Shown: positions 37,687-47,705 of the stretch, piece by piece
Layout: each line of letters begins with the position of its first letter
How positions within the stretch are numbered: position 1 is the first letter of the stretch
Translations under genes and position numbers: made by a program
Notes under the pieces: generated by a model
What the model was told of the DNA's origin: nothing
Seen by the model: only the letters and a program-made list of their open reading frames with translations
Databases searched by the model: none
Origin: Limnohabitans sp. 2KL-51
GTDB taxonomy: Bacteria; Pseudomonadota; Gammaproteobacteria; Burkholderiales; Burkholderiaceae_C
Assembly (NCBI RefSeq): GCF_003063645.1
Contig: NZ_NESJ01000008.1
Location: 142,028-206,027, forward strand
Direction of reading: 5' to 3'
DNA length: 64,000 bases

Positions 37687-37713
37687 AATAACCCTTCAGT
37701 CATTAAGTTGCCC

Positions 37714-38358
37714 GTGATCCCCGCCGACCCCCACGCACCCCACAAACGCGAACGACGCAAACAAGACCGCCCGGGCGAATTGCTCGAAGCAGCGCTCGAC
37801 TTGTTTGTTGAAAAAGGCTTTGCCGCCACCCGGGTGGAAGAGGTGGCATTACGGGCTGGTGTGTCCAAAGGCACTTTGTTTTTGTACTTTCCCAGCAAGG
37901 AAGACCTTTTCAAGGCCGTGGTCCGCGAAAACGTGGTCGCCCCCGTGGCTCAGGGTGCGGCCGAGGTGGCGCAGTATCAGGGCAGCAGCAGCGAATTGAT
38001 CGAATGGATGATGCTGCAGTGGTGGCGGCGCTACGGCGCGACCAAGGCCTCAGGCATTTCCAAACTGGTGATGAGCGAAGCCAACAACTTTCCGGACCTG
38101 GCTGATTTTTTTCGCACTGAAGTCATCACGCCCGCCCACGCCTTGGTGCGCAGCGCCTTGCAGCGCGGCATTGACCGGGGTGAGTTCCGTGCCGTCCATG
38201 TGGAACTGGCGCTGCACTCGGTCATGTCCCCTCTGCTGTTTTTGGTGATGTGGAAGCACTCCATGGGGCCGTGCTGCCCCAGCCATGAGCAAATTGACCC
38301 GGAAGCTTTCATCTCACAACATGCACAATTGTTGGCTCGAGGCCTGTCGAAACCCTGA
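37714..38358 (+). CDS. TetR-family transcriptional regulator
   Basis: A 214-residue TetR repressor starting with GTG at 37714 (TTG 37708 possible). There is no usable ATG between the promoter and the domain. The HTH lies at about residues 22-68, with GELLEAALDLFVEKGFAATR, VALRAGVSKGTLFLYFPSKE. The C-terminal ligand domain has WMMLQWWRRYGATKASGISK. It lies 27 bases upstream of the membrane-fusion gene and likely represses the RND pump. Confidence 0.85.
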   Translation: MIPADPHAPHKRERRKQDRPGELLEAALDLFVEKGFAATRVEEVALRAGVSKGTLFLYFPSKEDLFKAVVRENVVAPVAQGAAEVAQYQGSSSELIEWMMLQWWRRYGATKASGISKLVMSEANNFPDLADFFRTEVITPAHALVRSALQRGIDRGEFRAVHVELALHSVMSPLLFLVMWKHSMGPCCPSHEQIDPEAFISQHAQLLARGLSKP

Positions 38359-38385
38359 TCCTCACCGGATCACACCCGTCTCACC

Positions 38386-39561
38386 ATGAAAAAATCAACC
38401 CTCTGGATCCTCTCGACCGTGGCTGCGGCCGCACTCGTTGCAGGCGGTGCCCGCTGGGCCAGCCAGCGCCAAACCGCCACCGCCCCGACGGCCTCTACCG
38501 CCGCAGCGGTGCCCAGCATCGAGCTGGCCGCCTCCGACGTGTTCACCGCCCAGACCCAAACCCTGAGCTTGGGCATCGCCGTATCAGGCTCCCTCAAAGC
38601 CACCCAAAGCGCCATCGTCAAGGCCCGTGTAGCCGGTGAGCTGCAAGAGCTCAGCTTGCGTGAAGGCGACCGCGTGCAAGCTGGGCAGGTGATCGCCCGC
38701 ATTGACCCCTCAGAATACCAAGCGCGCGTGCGCCAAGCACAGCAGCAAGCCGATTCGGCCAAAGCCCAAGTGGACATTGCCCAGCGCCAGTTTGATAACA
38801 ACCAGGCACTGGTGAACCAAGGCTTCATTTCCCAAACCGCCCTGCTCAACTCCCAGGCCAGCCTGAACGGTGCCAAGGCCACGCACGCGGCGGCACTGGC
38901 AGCGCTGGACCTGGCCGACAAGTCACTGGCCGACGCCACGCTTCGCTCGCCCCTGACGGGCGTGGTGGCGCAACGCTTGGCCCAACCTGGCGAGCGCGTG
39001 GCCATCGAGGCCCGGCTGATCGAGGTCATCAACCTCTCGCAACTGGAGATAGAAGCCGCCCTGACAGCCGAAGACGCCAGTCGCGTGCGGGTGGGCATGA
39101 CAGCGCAGTTGCAGGTGGAAGGTGTGGCCCAGCCGGTGCCGGCCAAGGTCTTGCGCATCAACCCCAGCGCCCAAATGGGCAGCCGCAGCGTCGTGGTTTA
39201 TTTGGGTGTCCAAGGCCGCGAAGGTTTGCGACAAGGCCTGTTTGCCCAGGGCAGTTTGGGCACGCAAAGCCTGCAGGTGCTGGCAGTGCCCGTGAGCAGT
39301 GTGCGCACCGACAAACCGCAGCCCTATGTGCAGGTGGTGCAGGAGGGCAAGGTCGCCCACATCACGGTGCGGACCGGTGAGCGCAGCGAAGGTGAGCGAC
39401 AAAACTTGGTGGCCGTGACCGGCGTGTCCGAAGGCCAGCAAGTGTTGTCGGGCAGCGTGGGGGCCTTGCGCGAAGGGGTGCAAGTCAAGTTCACGGCAAC
39501 GGCCAAGTCAGATTTGGCCCCGACTGCGGCGCAGGCCACGCCCTCCAGCGCAACGAAATAG
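38386..39561 (+). CDS. RND efflux periplasmic adaptor (membrane fusion protein)
   Basis: A 391-residue HlyD-type adaptor. An N-terminal membrane anchor (MKKSTLWILSTVAAAALVAG) precedes the lipoyl half motif AIVKARVAGELQELSLREGD, a coiled-coil hairpin (residues 105-165) and the second lipoyl half DATLRSPLTGVVAQRLAQPG. It connects the inner-membrane pump to a TolC-type channel. It is 13 bases from the pump gene. Confidence 0.92.
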   Translation: MKKSTLWILSTVAAAALVAGGARWASQRQTATAPTASTAAAVPSIELAASDVFTAQTQTLSLGIAVSGSLKATQSAIVKARVAGELQELSLREGDRVQAGQVIARIDPSEYQARVRQAQQQADSAKAQVDIAQRQFDNNQALVNQGFISQTALLNSQASLNGAKATHAAALAALDLADKSLADATLRSPLTGVVAQRLAQPGERVAIEARLIEVINLSQLEIEAALTAEDASRVRVGMTAQLQVEGVAQPVPAKVLRINPSAQMGSRSVVVYLGVQGREGLRQGLFAQGSLGTQSLQVLAVPVSSVRTDKPQPYVQVVQEGKVAHITVRTGERSEGERQNLVAVTGVSEGQQVLSGSVGALREGVQVKFTATAKSDLAPTAAQATPSSATK

Positions 39562-39574
39562 CAGGGTTTACAAC

Positions 39575-42500
39575 ATGTGGTTCACCCGCGTCAGTTTGCA
39601 AAACCCGGTGTTTGCCACCATGGTCATGTTGGCCCTGGTGGTGATGGGCATTTTTTCGTTCCAGCGCCTCAAAGTCGATCAATTCCCCAACATCGACTTT
39701 CCGGTGGTGGTGATCAGCACCGAATACCCTGGTGCGTCACCCGAGATTGTGGAAAGCGAAGTCTCCAAAAAAATCGAAGAAGGCGTCAACTCGATCGCGG
39801 GCATCAGCGCACTGACCTCGCGCAGCTATGAAAACCAGTCCGTCGTGATCATGGAGTTTCAGTTGCAGATCGACGGCCGTAAAGCGGCCGAAGATGTGCG
39901 CGAAAAAGTCGCCTCGCTTCGCCCCTTGCTGCGCACCGAAATCAAAGAGCCCCGGGTGCTGCGCTTTGACCCTTCCAGCCGCGCCGTTTGGTCGCTGGCG
40001 GTCATCCCCGATGGCAATCGACTCACCGCGGTCGAGCTGACCAATTGGTCCGAGCAGGTGCTGAAAAAGCGACTGGAAAACGTGCGTGGTGTGGGCTCGG
40101 TCACCTTGGTGGGCGGCAGCAAACGCGAAATCAACCTGTATTTGCAACCGGCCAACATGGAGGCCCTGGGTGTGACCGCCGAGCAGGTGGTGGCCGCTGT
40201 ACGCAACGAAAACCAGGACTTGCCCGTGGGCGCGATCCGCTCGCTGGAGCAAGAGCGCATGGTGCAGATCAGCTCTCGCATGCAAAGGCCCGAGGACTTT
40301 GGCCGCATCATCGTGGCACGCAAAAACGGCACTCCCATACGCTTGTCGCAAGTGGCCACGGTGAAAGACGGCGCACAAGAGCTGGAAAACCTGGCGCTCT
40401 ACAACGGCCAACGCACGCTCTTGATGTCGGTGCAAAAGTCGCAGGATGAAAACACCATCCAGGTGGTCGATGGCCTGGTCAAGGCCGTGGCCGAGTTGAA
40501 AGGCCAACTGCCGCCGGGTATCAAGCTCGAGCCCATCACCGACAACTCACGGCCCATACGCGTATCTGTGAACAACGTGCGCCAGACCCTGATCGAAGGG
40601 GCCATCCTCACGGTGCTGATCGTGTTTTTGTTCCTCAACTCCTGGCGCTCCACGGTCATCACAGGCCTGACGCTGCCGATCTCGCTGATCGGCACCTTCA
40701 TGTTCATGCAAATGTTCGGCTTCACCATCAACATGATCACGCTGATGGCGCTGAGCCTCTGTGTGGGTCTGCTGATCGACGACGCCATCGTGGTGCGCGA
40801 GAACATCGTGCGCCATGTGCAAATGGGCAAAAGCGCCTACAAGGCCTCTTTGGAGGGCACACAAGAAATTGGCCTGGCCGTGCTGGCCACCACCTTGTCC
40901 ATCGTGGCGGTGTTTTTGCCGATCGGTTTCATGGAAGGCATCATCGGCAAGTTTTTCCACGAATTCGGCATCACCATCGTGGCGGCCGTGATGATCTCGA
41001 TGTTCGTCAGCTTCACCCTCGACCCCATGCTCTCGAGCATCTGGCATGACCCGGCCATCGACACGCATGGCAAAAACCAGGCGCCTGTGAGCTTGTACGA
41101 CAAAAGCATTGGCCGCGTGACCGGCTGGTTTGACCGGGGCACAGAGCGCATGGCCGATGGCTACCAGGGCATCTTGCGCTGGGCACTGGTGCACAGAAAG
41201 TCCACCGTGTTTCTGGCGCTGGGTATTTTCGTGGCCAGCGTGTTCATGGTCCGGCTGCTGGGCACCGAGTTCGTGCCCAAAGCGGATTTTTCCGAAACCT
41301 CGGTCAAGTTCGAAACCCCAGTAGGCACCTCGCTCGAAGCCACCGAGGCCAAAACACGCCAGGTCGAGGCCATCCTGCGCGACTTCCCGGAAGTGCGCTA
41401 CACGGTCAGCACCATCAACACCGCCAACGCCCAAGGCAAGAACAACGTCAACCTGTACATCCGTTTGGTTGACCGCAAAAACCGCAGTCGCAACGCCGAC
41501 CAGATGTCGGCCGTGCTGCGCGAACGCCTGAAACAAGTGCCCGGCATCGCGGTCACGCATGCCGGTTTGCTCGACGCCATTGGCGGCAACAAGCAAGTCG
41601 AGTTTTCGCTGCAAGGCCCCGACCAAAAAGAGCTGGAGCGCCTGGCGCTGCTGGCGCTGGCCAAGGTGCGCGACATCCCAGGCCTGGTGGATCTGGACTC
41701 CAGCGTGAAACCCAATAAACCTGTCATCGGCGTTGAGGTGCTGCGCGACGTGGCATCGGACCTGGGCCTGGGCACGGCGCAATTGGCGGGGCCTTTGCGC
41801 ACTTTGGTGGCGGGGCAAACGGTGGGCAACTGGCGTGCCCCCGACGACCAGACCTACGACGTGAACGTGCGTCTGGCACCCGAAGCCCGCAACAGCCCGC
41901 AAGACCTGGAACGATTGCCCTTCATGGTGGCACCCGCCGCCGATGGCAGCCCACGCATCGTCCGCCTGGGCCAAGTGGCCAAGGTGAGCGAAACCACCGG
42001 TTCCAACCAAATCAACCGGCGCGACATGATGCGCGAAGTGGCCATCAATGCGAACGTGTTCGGACGCTCGGCAGGCGAGGTCTCGGCCGATGTGCGCAAA
42101 GCCATGGACAGCCTGAACCTGCCACCCGGATACCGCTACAGTTTTGGTGGCTCGACCAAAAACATGGGCGAGTCTTTCAGCTACGCTTTGTCGGCCCTGG
42201 TCATGGCGGTGATCTTCATCTACATGATCTTGGCCAGCCAATTCAAAAGCTTCCTGCAGCCCCTGGCTTTGATGACCTCCCTGCCGCTGACACTGATTGG
42301 CGTGGTACTGGCCCTGATGGCGTTTCGCTCGACCTTGTCGATGTTCTCACTCATCGGTGTGATCATGCTCATGGGCCTGGTCACCAAAAACGCCATCTTG
42401 CTGGTGGACTTTGCCATCCGCGCCCGCGAGGACGGCCTGGAGCGCAGCGAAGCACTGCTGCTGGCGGCCAAGGTGCGGCTGCGCCCGATTTTGATGACCA

Positions 42501-42730
42501 CCTTGGCCATGATTTTCGGCATGGTGCCGCTGGCCTTTGCCCTGAGCGAAGGCGCCGAGCAACGCGCGCCCATGGGCCAGGCCGTCATTGGCGGGGTGAT
42601 CACCTCGTCGTTGCTGACGCTGGTGGTGGTACCGGTCGTGTACTGCTACATGGACGATCTGGCCCAATGGCTGCGTGCCAAGGCAGGCCTTGCTCCGGCC
42701 CGTCGGGCTCAGGACACGAGCGCCCCTTAA
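39575..42730 (+). CDS. RND-family efflux permease (HAE1/MdtB-like)
   Basis: A 1051-residue RND pump with the expected two-fold layout of 12 membrane helices and large periplasmic loops. The N-terminal [21 protein letters not shown] and the proton-relay segment [20 protein letters not shown] (paired Asp) are present, along with the second-half [16 protein letters not shown]. Substrate range is not readable, but drugs, solvents or bile-like amphiphiles are typical. Confidence 0.93.
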   Translation: MWFTRVSLQNPVFATMVMLALVVMGIFSFQRLKVDQFPNIDFPVVVISTEYPGASPEIVESEVSKKIEEGVNSIAGISALTSRSYENQSVVIMEFQLQIDGRKAAEDVREKVASLRPLLRTEIKEPRVLRFDPSSRAVWSLAVIPDGNRLTAVELTNWSEQVLKKRLENVRGVGSVTLVGGSKREINLYLQPANMEALGVTAEQVVAAVRNENQDLPVGAIRSLEQERMVQISSRMQRPEDFGRIIVARKNGTPIRLSQVATVKDGAQELENLALYNGQRTLLMSVQKSQDENTIQVVDGLVKAVAELKGQLPPGIKLEPITDNSRPIRVSVNNVRQTLIEGAILTVLIVFLFLNSWRSTVITGLTLPISLIGTFMFMQMFGFTINMITLMALSLCVGLLIDDAIVVRENIVRHVQMGKSAYKASLEGTQEIGLAVLATTLSIVAVFLPIGFMEGIIGKFFHEFGITIVAAVMISMFVSFTLDPMLSSIWHDPAIDTHGKNQAPVSLYDKSIGRVTGWFDRGTERMADGYQGILRWALVHRKSTVFLALGIFVASVFMVRLLGTEFVPKADFSETSVKFETPVGTSLEATEAKTRQVEAILRDFPEVRYTVSTINTANAQGKNNVNLYIRLVDRKNRSRNADQMSAVLRERLKQVPGIAVTHAGLLDAIGGNKQVEFSLQGPDQKELERLALLALAKVRDIPGLVDLDSSVKPNKPVIGVEVLRDVASDLGLGTAQLAGPLRTLVAGQTVGNWRAPDDQTYDVNVRLAPEARNSPQDLERLPFMVAPAADGSPRIVRLGQVAKVSETTGSNQINRRDMMREVAINANVFGRSAGEVSADVRKAMDSLNLPPGYRYSFGGSTKNMGESFSYALSALVMAVIFIYMILASQFKSFLQPLALMTSLPLTLIGVVLALMAFRSTLSMFSLIGVIMLMGLVTKNAILLVDFAIRAREDGLERSEALLLAAKVRLRPILMTTLAMIFGMVPLAFALSEGAEQRAPMGQAVIGGVITSSLLTLVVVPVVYCYMDDLAQWLRAKAGLAPARRAQDTSAP

Positions 42731-42773
42731 AATCAACAGATATTTGATCAAGACCCCCGCAGGAGTAATAAAA

Positions 42774-43433
42774 ATGGATCTGAACCAGGCCCGCTTCAAC
42801 ATGATTGAGCAGCAAATCCGCCCTTGGGAGGTGCTGGACCCGCAAGTTCTGGCCTTGCTGTCCACCGTTCGCAGAGAAGACTTTGTGCCCCTGGCGCACA
42901 AGGCGCTGGCGTTCGTCGACATGGAGATACCGCTTGGCACCCAGCCCCACCAGGTCATGCTCGCCCCGCGCGTGCAGGCTCGGTTGTTGCAAGACCTGGC
43001 TGTGCAAAAAACCGACAAGGTGCTGGACATTGGCACCGGCTCGGGCTTCATGGCTGCCTTGCTGGCGCATCAGGCGGCCAGCGTGCTGAGCCTGGAGATC
43101 GACCCGGCTTTGGCCGCGCAGGCCCAAGCCAACTTGCAAAAGGCCGGCGTGACCAACGTGGTGGTACGCACAGCCGATGGCAGCCAAGGATCTGCCGCCG
43201 ACGGTCCGTTTGACGTGATCCTGATCAGTGGTTCCGTGGCCGAAGTGCCCGCCGCCTTGTTGCAGCAACTCTCTGTGGGGGGGCGCCTCGCCGCCATCGT
43301 GGGCGACGAACCGATGATGCGTGCCACCCTCATCAGCCGCACCCATGACAACAGCTGGACCACCACCGAGCCATGGGACTGCAACGCACCACGCCTGTCT
43401 GGCTTTGTCGAGCCCTCGCGCTTCAAATTCTGA
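42774..43433 (+). CDS. pcm: Protein-L-isoaspartate O-methyltransferase family protein
   Basis: A 219-residue S-adenosylmethionine-dependent methyltransferase. The ATG at 42774 has AGGAG eight bases upstream. Motif I VLDIGTGSGFMAALLAHQA is clear, and the N-terminal NMIEQQIRPWEVLD is typical of the betaproteobacterial group. It repairs isoaspartyl residues or, in this short subgroup, has an unproven role. It lies 43 bases after the RND gene and 8 before the rhodanese gene. Confidence 0.88.
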   Translation: MDLNQARFNMIEQQIRPWEVLDPQVLALLSTVRREDFVPLAHKALAFVDMEIPLGTQPHQVMLAPRVQARLLQDLAVQKTDKVLDIGTGSGFMAALLAHQAASVLSLEIDPALAAQAQANLQKAGVTNVVVRTADGSQGSAADGPFDVILISGSVAEVPAALLQQLSVGGRLAAIVGDEPMMRATLISRTHDNSWTTTEPWDCNAPRLSGFVEPSRFKF

Positions 43434-43441
43434 GAGATCCC

Positions 43442-43771
43442 ATGCAGCAAATCTATCCAGCCCAAATCGCTGAATGGGCCAGCCAACAGGAACAGCGTCC
43501 TGTCTTGCTCGATGTGCGCGAGGGCTGGGAGGTGCAAACCGCCAGCGCCCAGCCTGAAGGCATGGACCTGCTGAACATGCCCATGCAAACCATTCCGGCA
43601 CGCTTGCACGAACTCGATAAAAACCGACCGATTGCCTGCCTGTGCCACCACGGCTCGCGCAGCATGCAAGTGGCCAGCTTCTTGATACAGCAAGGTTTTG
43701 AGGTGGTCAATGTGGCCGGCGGCATTCATGCCTGGTCGGCGCAACTGGACCCCAGCATCCCCGTTTATTGA
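43442..43771 (+). CDS. Single-domain rhodanese (sulfurtransferase)
   Basis: A 109-residue rhodanese domain. Active-site Cys68 sits in CLCHHGSRSM, with the DVREGWE motif near residue 24 and VVNVAGGIHAW near the C terminus. It transfers sulfane sulfur in the cytoplasm. It probably shares a transcript with pcm and tolC. Confidence 0.9.
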   Translation: MQQIYPAQIAEWASQQEQRPVLLDVREGWEVQTASAQPEGMDLLNMPMQTIPARLHELDKNRPIACLCHHGSRSMQVASFLIQQGFEVVNVAGGIHAWSAQLDPSIPVY

Positions 43772-43818
43772 ATCAGATTTTGACCCCTGTGGGACCGACA
43801 TTTTTACAAAGATATGCA

Positions 43819-45132
43819 ATGAAACTGCGCACCCTGCCCCTGACTTTGGCCTTGATGACCGCCTTTGCAGGCTCCGCACAAGCTCAAAGCCTGGCCACGC
43901 TTTACGAGGCGGCCAAAAAACACGATGCCACCTACAAGTCGGCCCAGTCGCAATACAAGGCTGCACAAGCCAAGGCCGACCAAGCCAGGGCGTTGCTGCG
44001 CCCCTCAGCAGGCCTGGGCGGCAATTTATCGGAATCCTCCTTGAGCAACCTGTCGAACGCGGTGGGCAGTGGGGAGTTTGGTACGGGTAGTTTGTCCCTC
44101 AATGCCAGCCACCCCCTTTATCGGCCGGCCAATCAAATCACCTTTCAACAAGGCCTCAAACAGGAGGACTTGGCCCAGGCCCAGCTCAACGCAGCAGAGC
44201 AGGAACTGATGGTGCGAACCAGCCAAGCCTACTTTGACGTGCTGACGGCGCAAGAAAGCCTGAACTTCGTCCAAGCGCAAAAGTCAGCAGTGTCTGAACA
44301 GCTGGCCGCCGCCAAGCGCAACTTTGAGGTCGGCACCGCCACCATCACCGATACCCGTGAAGCCCAGGCCCGTTTTGACCTGGTCATAGCGCAAGAAATT
44401 GCCGCTGAAAACGACCTGCAGGTCAAACGGCTGGCACTCGACCAAACCGTGGGCACCGCTCAGATCAAGCCCCTGGGATTGCAAACTGAAGCCGACATCG
44501 CCCGTCTGCACAGTGGAACGGTCGATTCATGGGTGGCTCAATCCGAAGCCAACAACACCAGCTTGGCACAGGCCCGCATTGCGCTGGAAGTGGCACAACT
44601 GGAAATCGACAAAGCCAAAGCCGCCCTCAAACCCACCGCAGATCTGAACGCCAGCTTCGGCATGACACGCTACCGCAACGGTGCAATCACTCAGCCCAAC
44701 ACCAATGTCGCCACCATTGGGGTGGCCTTCAATATGCCTTTGTACACCGGCCAAGCCAGTCAAAACCGCATCCTGGAAACCGTGGCCCTGCAAGACAAGG
44801 CTCGCAACGATCTGGAAGCAGCCCAGCGCAATGTGGCCCAAGCCACCCGCACCGCCTTTTATGGCGTGCAATCAGGCCTGAGCCAGATCAAGGCCTTGCA
44901 AGCGGCCGAAGCCTCCAGCCAAAGCGCCCTGGATGCCAACAAACTGGGCTACCAGGTGGGCGTGCGCATTAACATCGATGTGCTCAACAGCCAAAGCCAG
45001 CTGTTCCAGACCAAACGCGACCTGGCCAAAGCCCGCCACGATGTGCTGCTGGGCCAGTTGCGGCTGCGCCAGTCCAGCGGCACTTTGCAATACGCAGATT
45101 TGCAGGCAGTCAGCGGCTTGCTGCAAAAATAA
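43819..45132 (+). CDS. tolC: TolC-family outer membrane channel protein
   Basis: A 437-residue protein with a signal peptide (MKLRTLPLTLALMTAFAGSA, cleaved near QAQ). It has the internal repeat of long coiled-coil helices (SLATLYEAAKKHDATYKSAQ and repeated AQARFD/LAQARIALEVAQ segments). It forms a periplasmic tunnel and outer-membrane pore. Its position suggests it works with the RND pump upstream, and it may also serve type I secretion. Confidence 0.92.
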   Translation: MKLRTLPLTLALMTAFAGSAQAQSLATLYEAAKKHDATYKSAQSQYKAAQAKADQARALLRPSAGLGGNLSESSLSNLSNAVGSGEFGTGSLSLNASHPLYRPANQITFQQGLKQEDLAQAQLNAAEQELMVRTSQAYFDVLTAQESLNFVQAQKSAVSEQLAAAKRNFEVGTATITDTREAQARFDLVIAQEIAAENDLQVKRLALDQTVGTAQIKPLGLQTEADIARLHSGTVDSWVAQSEANNTSLAQARIALEVAQLEIDKAKAALKPTADLNASFGMTRYRNGAITQPNTNVATIGVAFNMPLYTGQASQNRILETVALQDKARNDLEAAQRNVAQATRTAFYGVQSGLSQIKALQAAEASSQSALDANKLGYQVGVRINIDVLNSQSQLFQTKRDLAKARHDVLLGQLRLRQSSGTLQYADLQAVSGLLQK

Positions 45133-45190
45133 GCGGCATTGCCCTGCTTCTGGGGAAAACGAACGCCTGGCTTACTAGTCCGGCATGGCT

Positions 45191-46525
45191 TCAGAGCAGT
45201 CCTGCCATTGCCTGGGCATAGCGCTGGGCAGCACCCCGGCTTTGGGCCACCAAATCCAGCCCTTTTTGACGGGCGTTTTCCAGTTCAGTCGGTTGCCCTA
45301 GCCAACGCACCACCTGGTCCAGCGCACTGTCCATATCACTGACACGGACCGCAGCCCCCGCTTGCTCTGCGTTTTGGGCGGCTTCGGTGAAGTTGAAGGT
45401 GTGCGGGCCCATGATGACCGGGCAGCCAAAGGCAGCAGCCTCGATCAGGTTCTGTCCACCCAATGACATGAAACTGCCGCCCAGCAAGGCCATATCGGCG
45501 CTTTGAAAATACACCGGCATCTCGCCCAAGCTGTCGCCCAGCCAAACTGGCACCTTGTCTGCATGAACAGGCAACGGCTGTCCCTCGTTCCAGTTCGAGC
45601 GACGAACAACGCTCAAACCCTGCGCAGCCATTAAATCGTGGACTTCGTCAAAGCGCTGAGGGTGCCTGGGCACCAACAACCAGACCACACACCCCGCCCG
45701 GAACGCGGCCAATCGATCCGCATTGGCCATCAAGGCCTGCAGCCACAAAGCCTCTTCACCTTCTCGGCTGCTGGCCAACATGACCACCGGGCAAGGGCTG
45801 CCATTGCAATGCCATTGTTTGCGCCAGACTTGGGCCAAGGCCTGCGCATCCAGCTGGGGTTTTACGTCAAATTTGAGGTTGCCCAACACCGCCTGCACCG
45901 TAGCGCCCAAATGCTCAAGGCGTGCCCTGTCTTGAGGACTTTGTGCCCACACCGCACTCAAGCACCGGTATGCCGGACGCGACAGCATCGACCAGCGCAA
46001 ACCCGAACGCAGCGATTTGGCATTCAGCCGGGCATTGGCCAGCGCCAAGGGCACCCGTGCCTGCACACAGGCTTGCACCAGCACAGGCCAGACCTCGGTC
46101 TCCATCAGGATGCCCAGCCGGGGCCGATGGTGCAGCAAAAAGCCGCGAGTGGCCTCGGGTGTATCCCAGGGTAACCAGGCCTGTGCATCGCCTGAGCGCA
46201 GCAAGGACTGACCCTGCACCCAACCGGAAGCGGTGCTGTGGGTCAGCAACAAGCGCATGTCGGGCCAAACAGCGCGCAAGGCCTCGATCAGGATGGCCGC
46301 AGCGCGTGTCTCCCCCAAGGAAACGGCATGCACCCAGATGCGCCCGGGCTCAGGCGCCAAGCCATCGTAAAAGCCAAAGCGCTCGGGCATGTTGATCAAA
46401 TAACCAGGCTCTTGCTGGCCCCGGCGTCGAAGTTTGCGGCGCAGCAAGGGCTGCAAGGCACGCATCATGACGCCGTAGGCCCACAGCGCCAGGCGTTCTG
46501 TCCAAGACAAGTCCATCCCCATCAA
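45191..46525 (-). CDS. waaA: 3-deoxy-D-manno-octulosonic acid (Kdo) transferase
   Basis: A 444-residue GT30 enzyme. It has an N-terminal membrane-associated region (RLALWAYGVMMRALQPLL), the catalytic acid region VHAVSLGETRAA, TVWARSPQDR-like segments (VWAQSPQDRARL) and the C-terminal GGSFMSLGGQNLIEAAAFG nucleotide-sugar motif. It attaches Kdo to lipid A at the inner membrane. It overlaps the upstream glycosyltransferase by four bases. Confidence 0.94.
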   Translation of the reverse strand: MMGMDLSWTERLALWAYGVMMRALQPLLRRKLRRRGQQEPGYLINMPERFGFYDGLAPEPGRIWVHAVSLGETRAAAILIEALRAVWPDMRLLLTHSTASGWVQGQSLLRSGDAQAWLPWDTPEATRGFLLHHRPRLGILMETEVWPVLVQACVQARVPLALANARLNAKSLRSGLRWSMLSRPAYRCLSAVWAQSPQDRARLEHLGATVQAVLGNLKFDVKPQLDAQALAQVWRKQWHCNGSPCPVVMLASSREGEEALWLQALMANADRLAAFRAGCVVWLLVPRHPQRFDEVHDLMAAQGLSVVRRSNWNEGQPLPVHADKVPVWLGDSLGEMPVYFQSADMALLGGSFMSLGGQNLIEAAAFGCPVIMGPHTFNFTEAAQNAEQAGAAVRVSDMDSALDQVVRWLGQPTELENARQKGLDLVAQSRGAAQRYAQAMAGLL

Positions 46526-47586
46526 GACCGGTGGGCCTGGTCAAACAACTGCTGGTAGACCCGGCCAATGCCCTCTGCTTCTTTGACCAAAGAAAATGCT
46601 TGCGACACCCGCTCGCGTGCGGCTTGGCCCATTTGCACAGCCGCAGGCAAATCAGCCAACACTTGAAGCACGGCTTGGGCCAGACCGGGCGCATCGCCGG
46701 TATCGACCAGCTCGCCCGTGGCGCCCGGCTGCACCAGTTGGTCAAATGCCCCGGTGCGCGAACACACCAGCACACAGCCGGTGGCGGCCGCCTCAAATGG
46801 GGTCAGGCCAAAGGGTTCGTATCGCGGGCAAGCCACGCACAGCAGGCAACGTTGGTACCACCGATGCACCTCGCCAGCAGGCACTTCGCCCAGAAACACG
46901 ATGCGCTCAGACAGACCCGCTTGAGCAATTTTTTCGATCAGGGCTTGCTGATAGGCTTGGTGCTGAGGCTGCGCCAGCCCGGCAATTACCGCAGTGGCAC
47001 CCGGTAGATGCGGCAGCGCCTCGATCATGGCGTCCACAAACACATCGCTGCCTTTGTCGGGTCGGACACGGCCAAACACACCAATGCCGTAGCTGCCGGG
47101 CAGCCCTGAATCGGCCCAGGCCTTGAGCTTGTCAGAGGGCGGTACAAAGCGCGACAGGTCAATGCCGTGGGGCACCACGGCCGTGGTGTTGGGAACAAAA
47201 GAAGCCGCCAGAGGCGTGGTCGAAATGACCGCATCCATTTTGGAAATCAGCCAGCGAGGAAACCGCCCATGCAAATGTTGGGCAGCCGAGGTAAAGACCA
47301 ACTGAATCGGTAAGCGCAACACATCGCGGGCAAAAATGCCCAGCATCATTTCAGGGTCACGGCGCACATGCCAGATGCGGAACGCCCGCCCAGGCGGCGG
47401 TTGGCGCGACAAGGCCAAGGCCTGCTTGGCCTTCATGCCCTGAACCCCATTGGACATCGTGGTGCCGCAATAACCCAGACGCCATTGGTGCATTTGCAAA
47501 GGCACCAAAGCGTTGATGGTGGCGGACACACCTGTGTAACGCTGTTTGATGTTGAAGACAATGACGTCGGGGTTGGGATGGAGCAC
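46522..47586 (-). CDS. GT4-family glycosyltransferase
   Basis: A 354-residue GT-B glycosyltransferase. The acceptor half has NIKQRYTGVSATINALVPL. The donor half has GVFGRVRPDKGSDVFVDAM and CPRYEPFGLTPFEAAATGC, the E-x7-E motif typical of family 4. It is likely a lipopolysaccharide core enzyme because it is coupled to waaA. The added sugar is unknown. Confidence 0.88.
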   Translation of the reverse strand: MLHPNPDVIVFNIKQRYTGVSATINALVPLQMHQWRLGYCGTTMSNGVQGMKAKQALALSRQPPPGRAFRIWHVRRDPEMMLGIFARDVLRLPIQLVFTSAAQHLHGRFPRWLISKMDAVISTTPLAASFVPNTTAVVPHGIDLSRFVPPSDKLKAWADSGLPGSYGIGVFGRVRPDKGSDVFVDAMIEALPHLPGATAVIAGLAQPQHQAYQQALIEKIAQAGLSERIVFLGEVPAGEVHRWYQRCLLCVACPRYEPFGLTPFEAAATGCVLVCSRTGAFDQLVQPGATGELVDTGDAPGLAQAVLQVLADLPAAVQMGQAARERVSQAFSLVKEAEGIGRVYQQLFDQAHRS

Positions 47587-47705
47587 GGGGTCCGAGGCTG
47601 AGTGGCGGTGGGCAAATTATAGGGAGCGCCATCGGGCACGGGCAGCGACGTGCCCGGCCGCAACCCCTGCAGGTATATTTGGCCCATGACTGGAAGACGC
47701 CCCGG

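Noticed and set aside
40547..42241. 564-codon minus-strand open frame inside the RND pump gene
   Set aside because: It is a His/Gln-rich mirror of the GC-skewed RND gene with no motifs; the RND protein is complete on the other strand.
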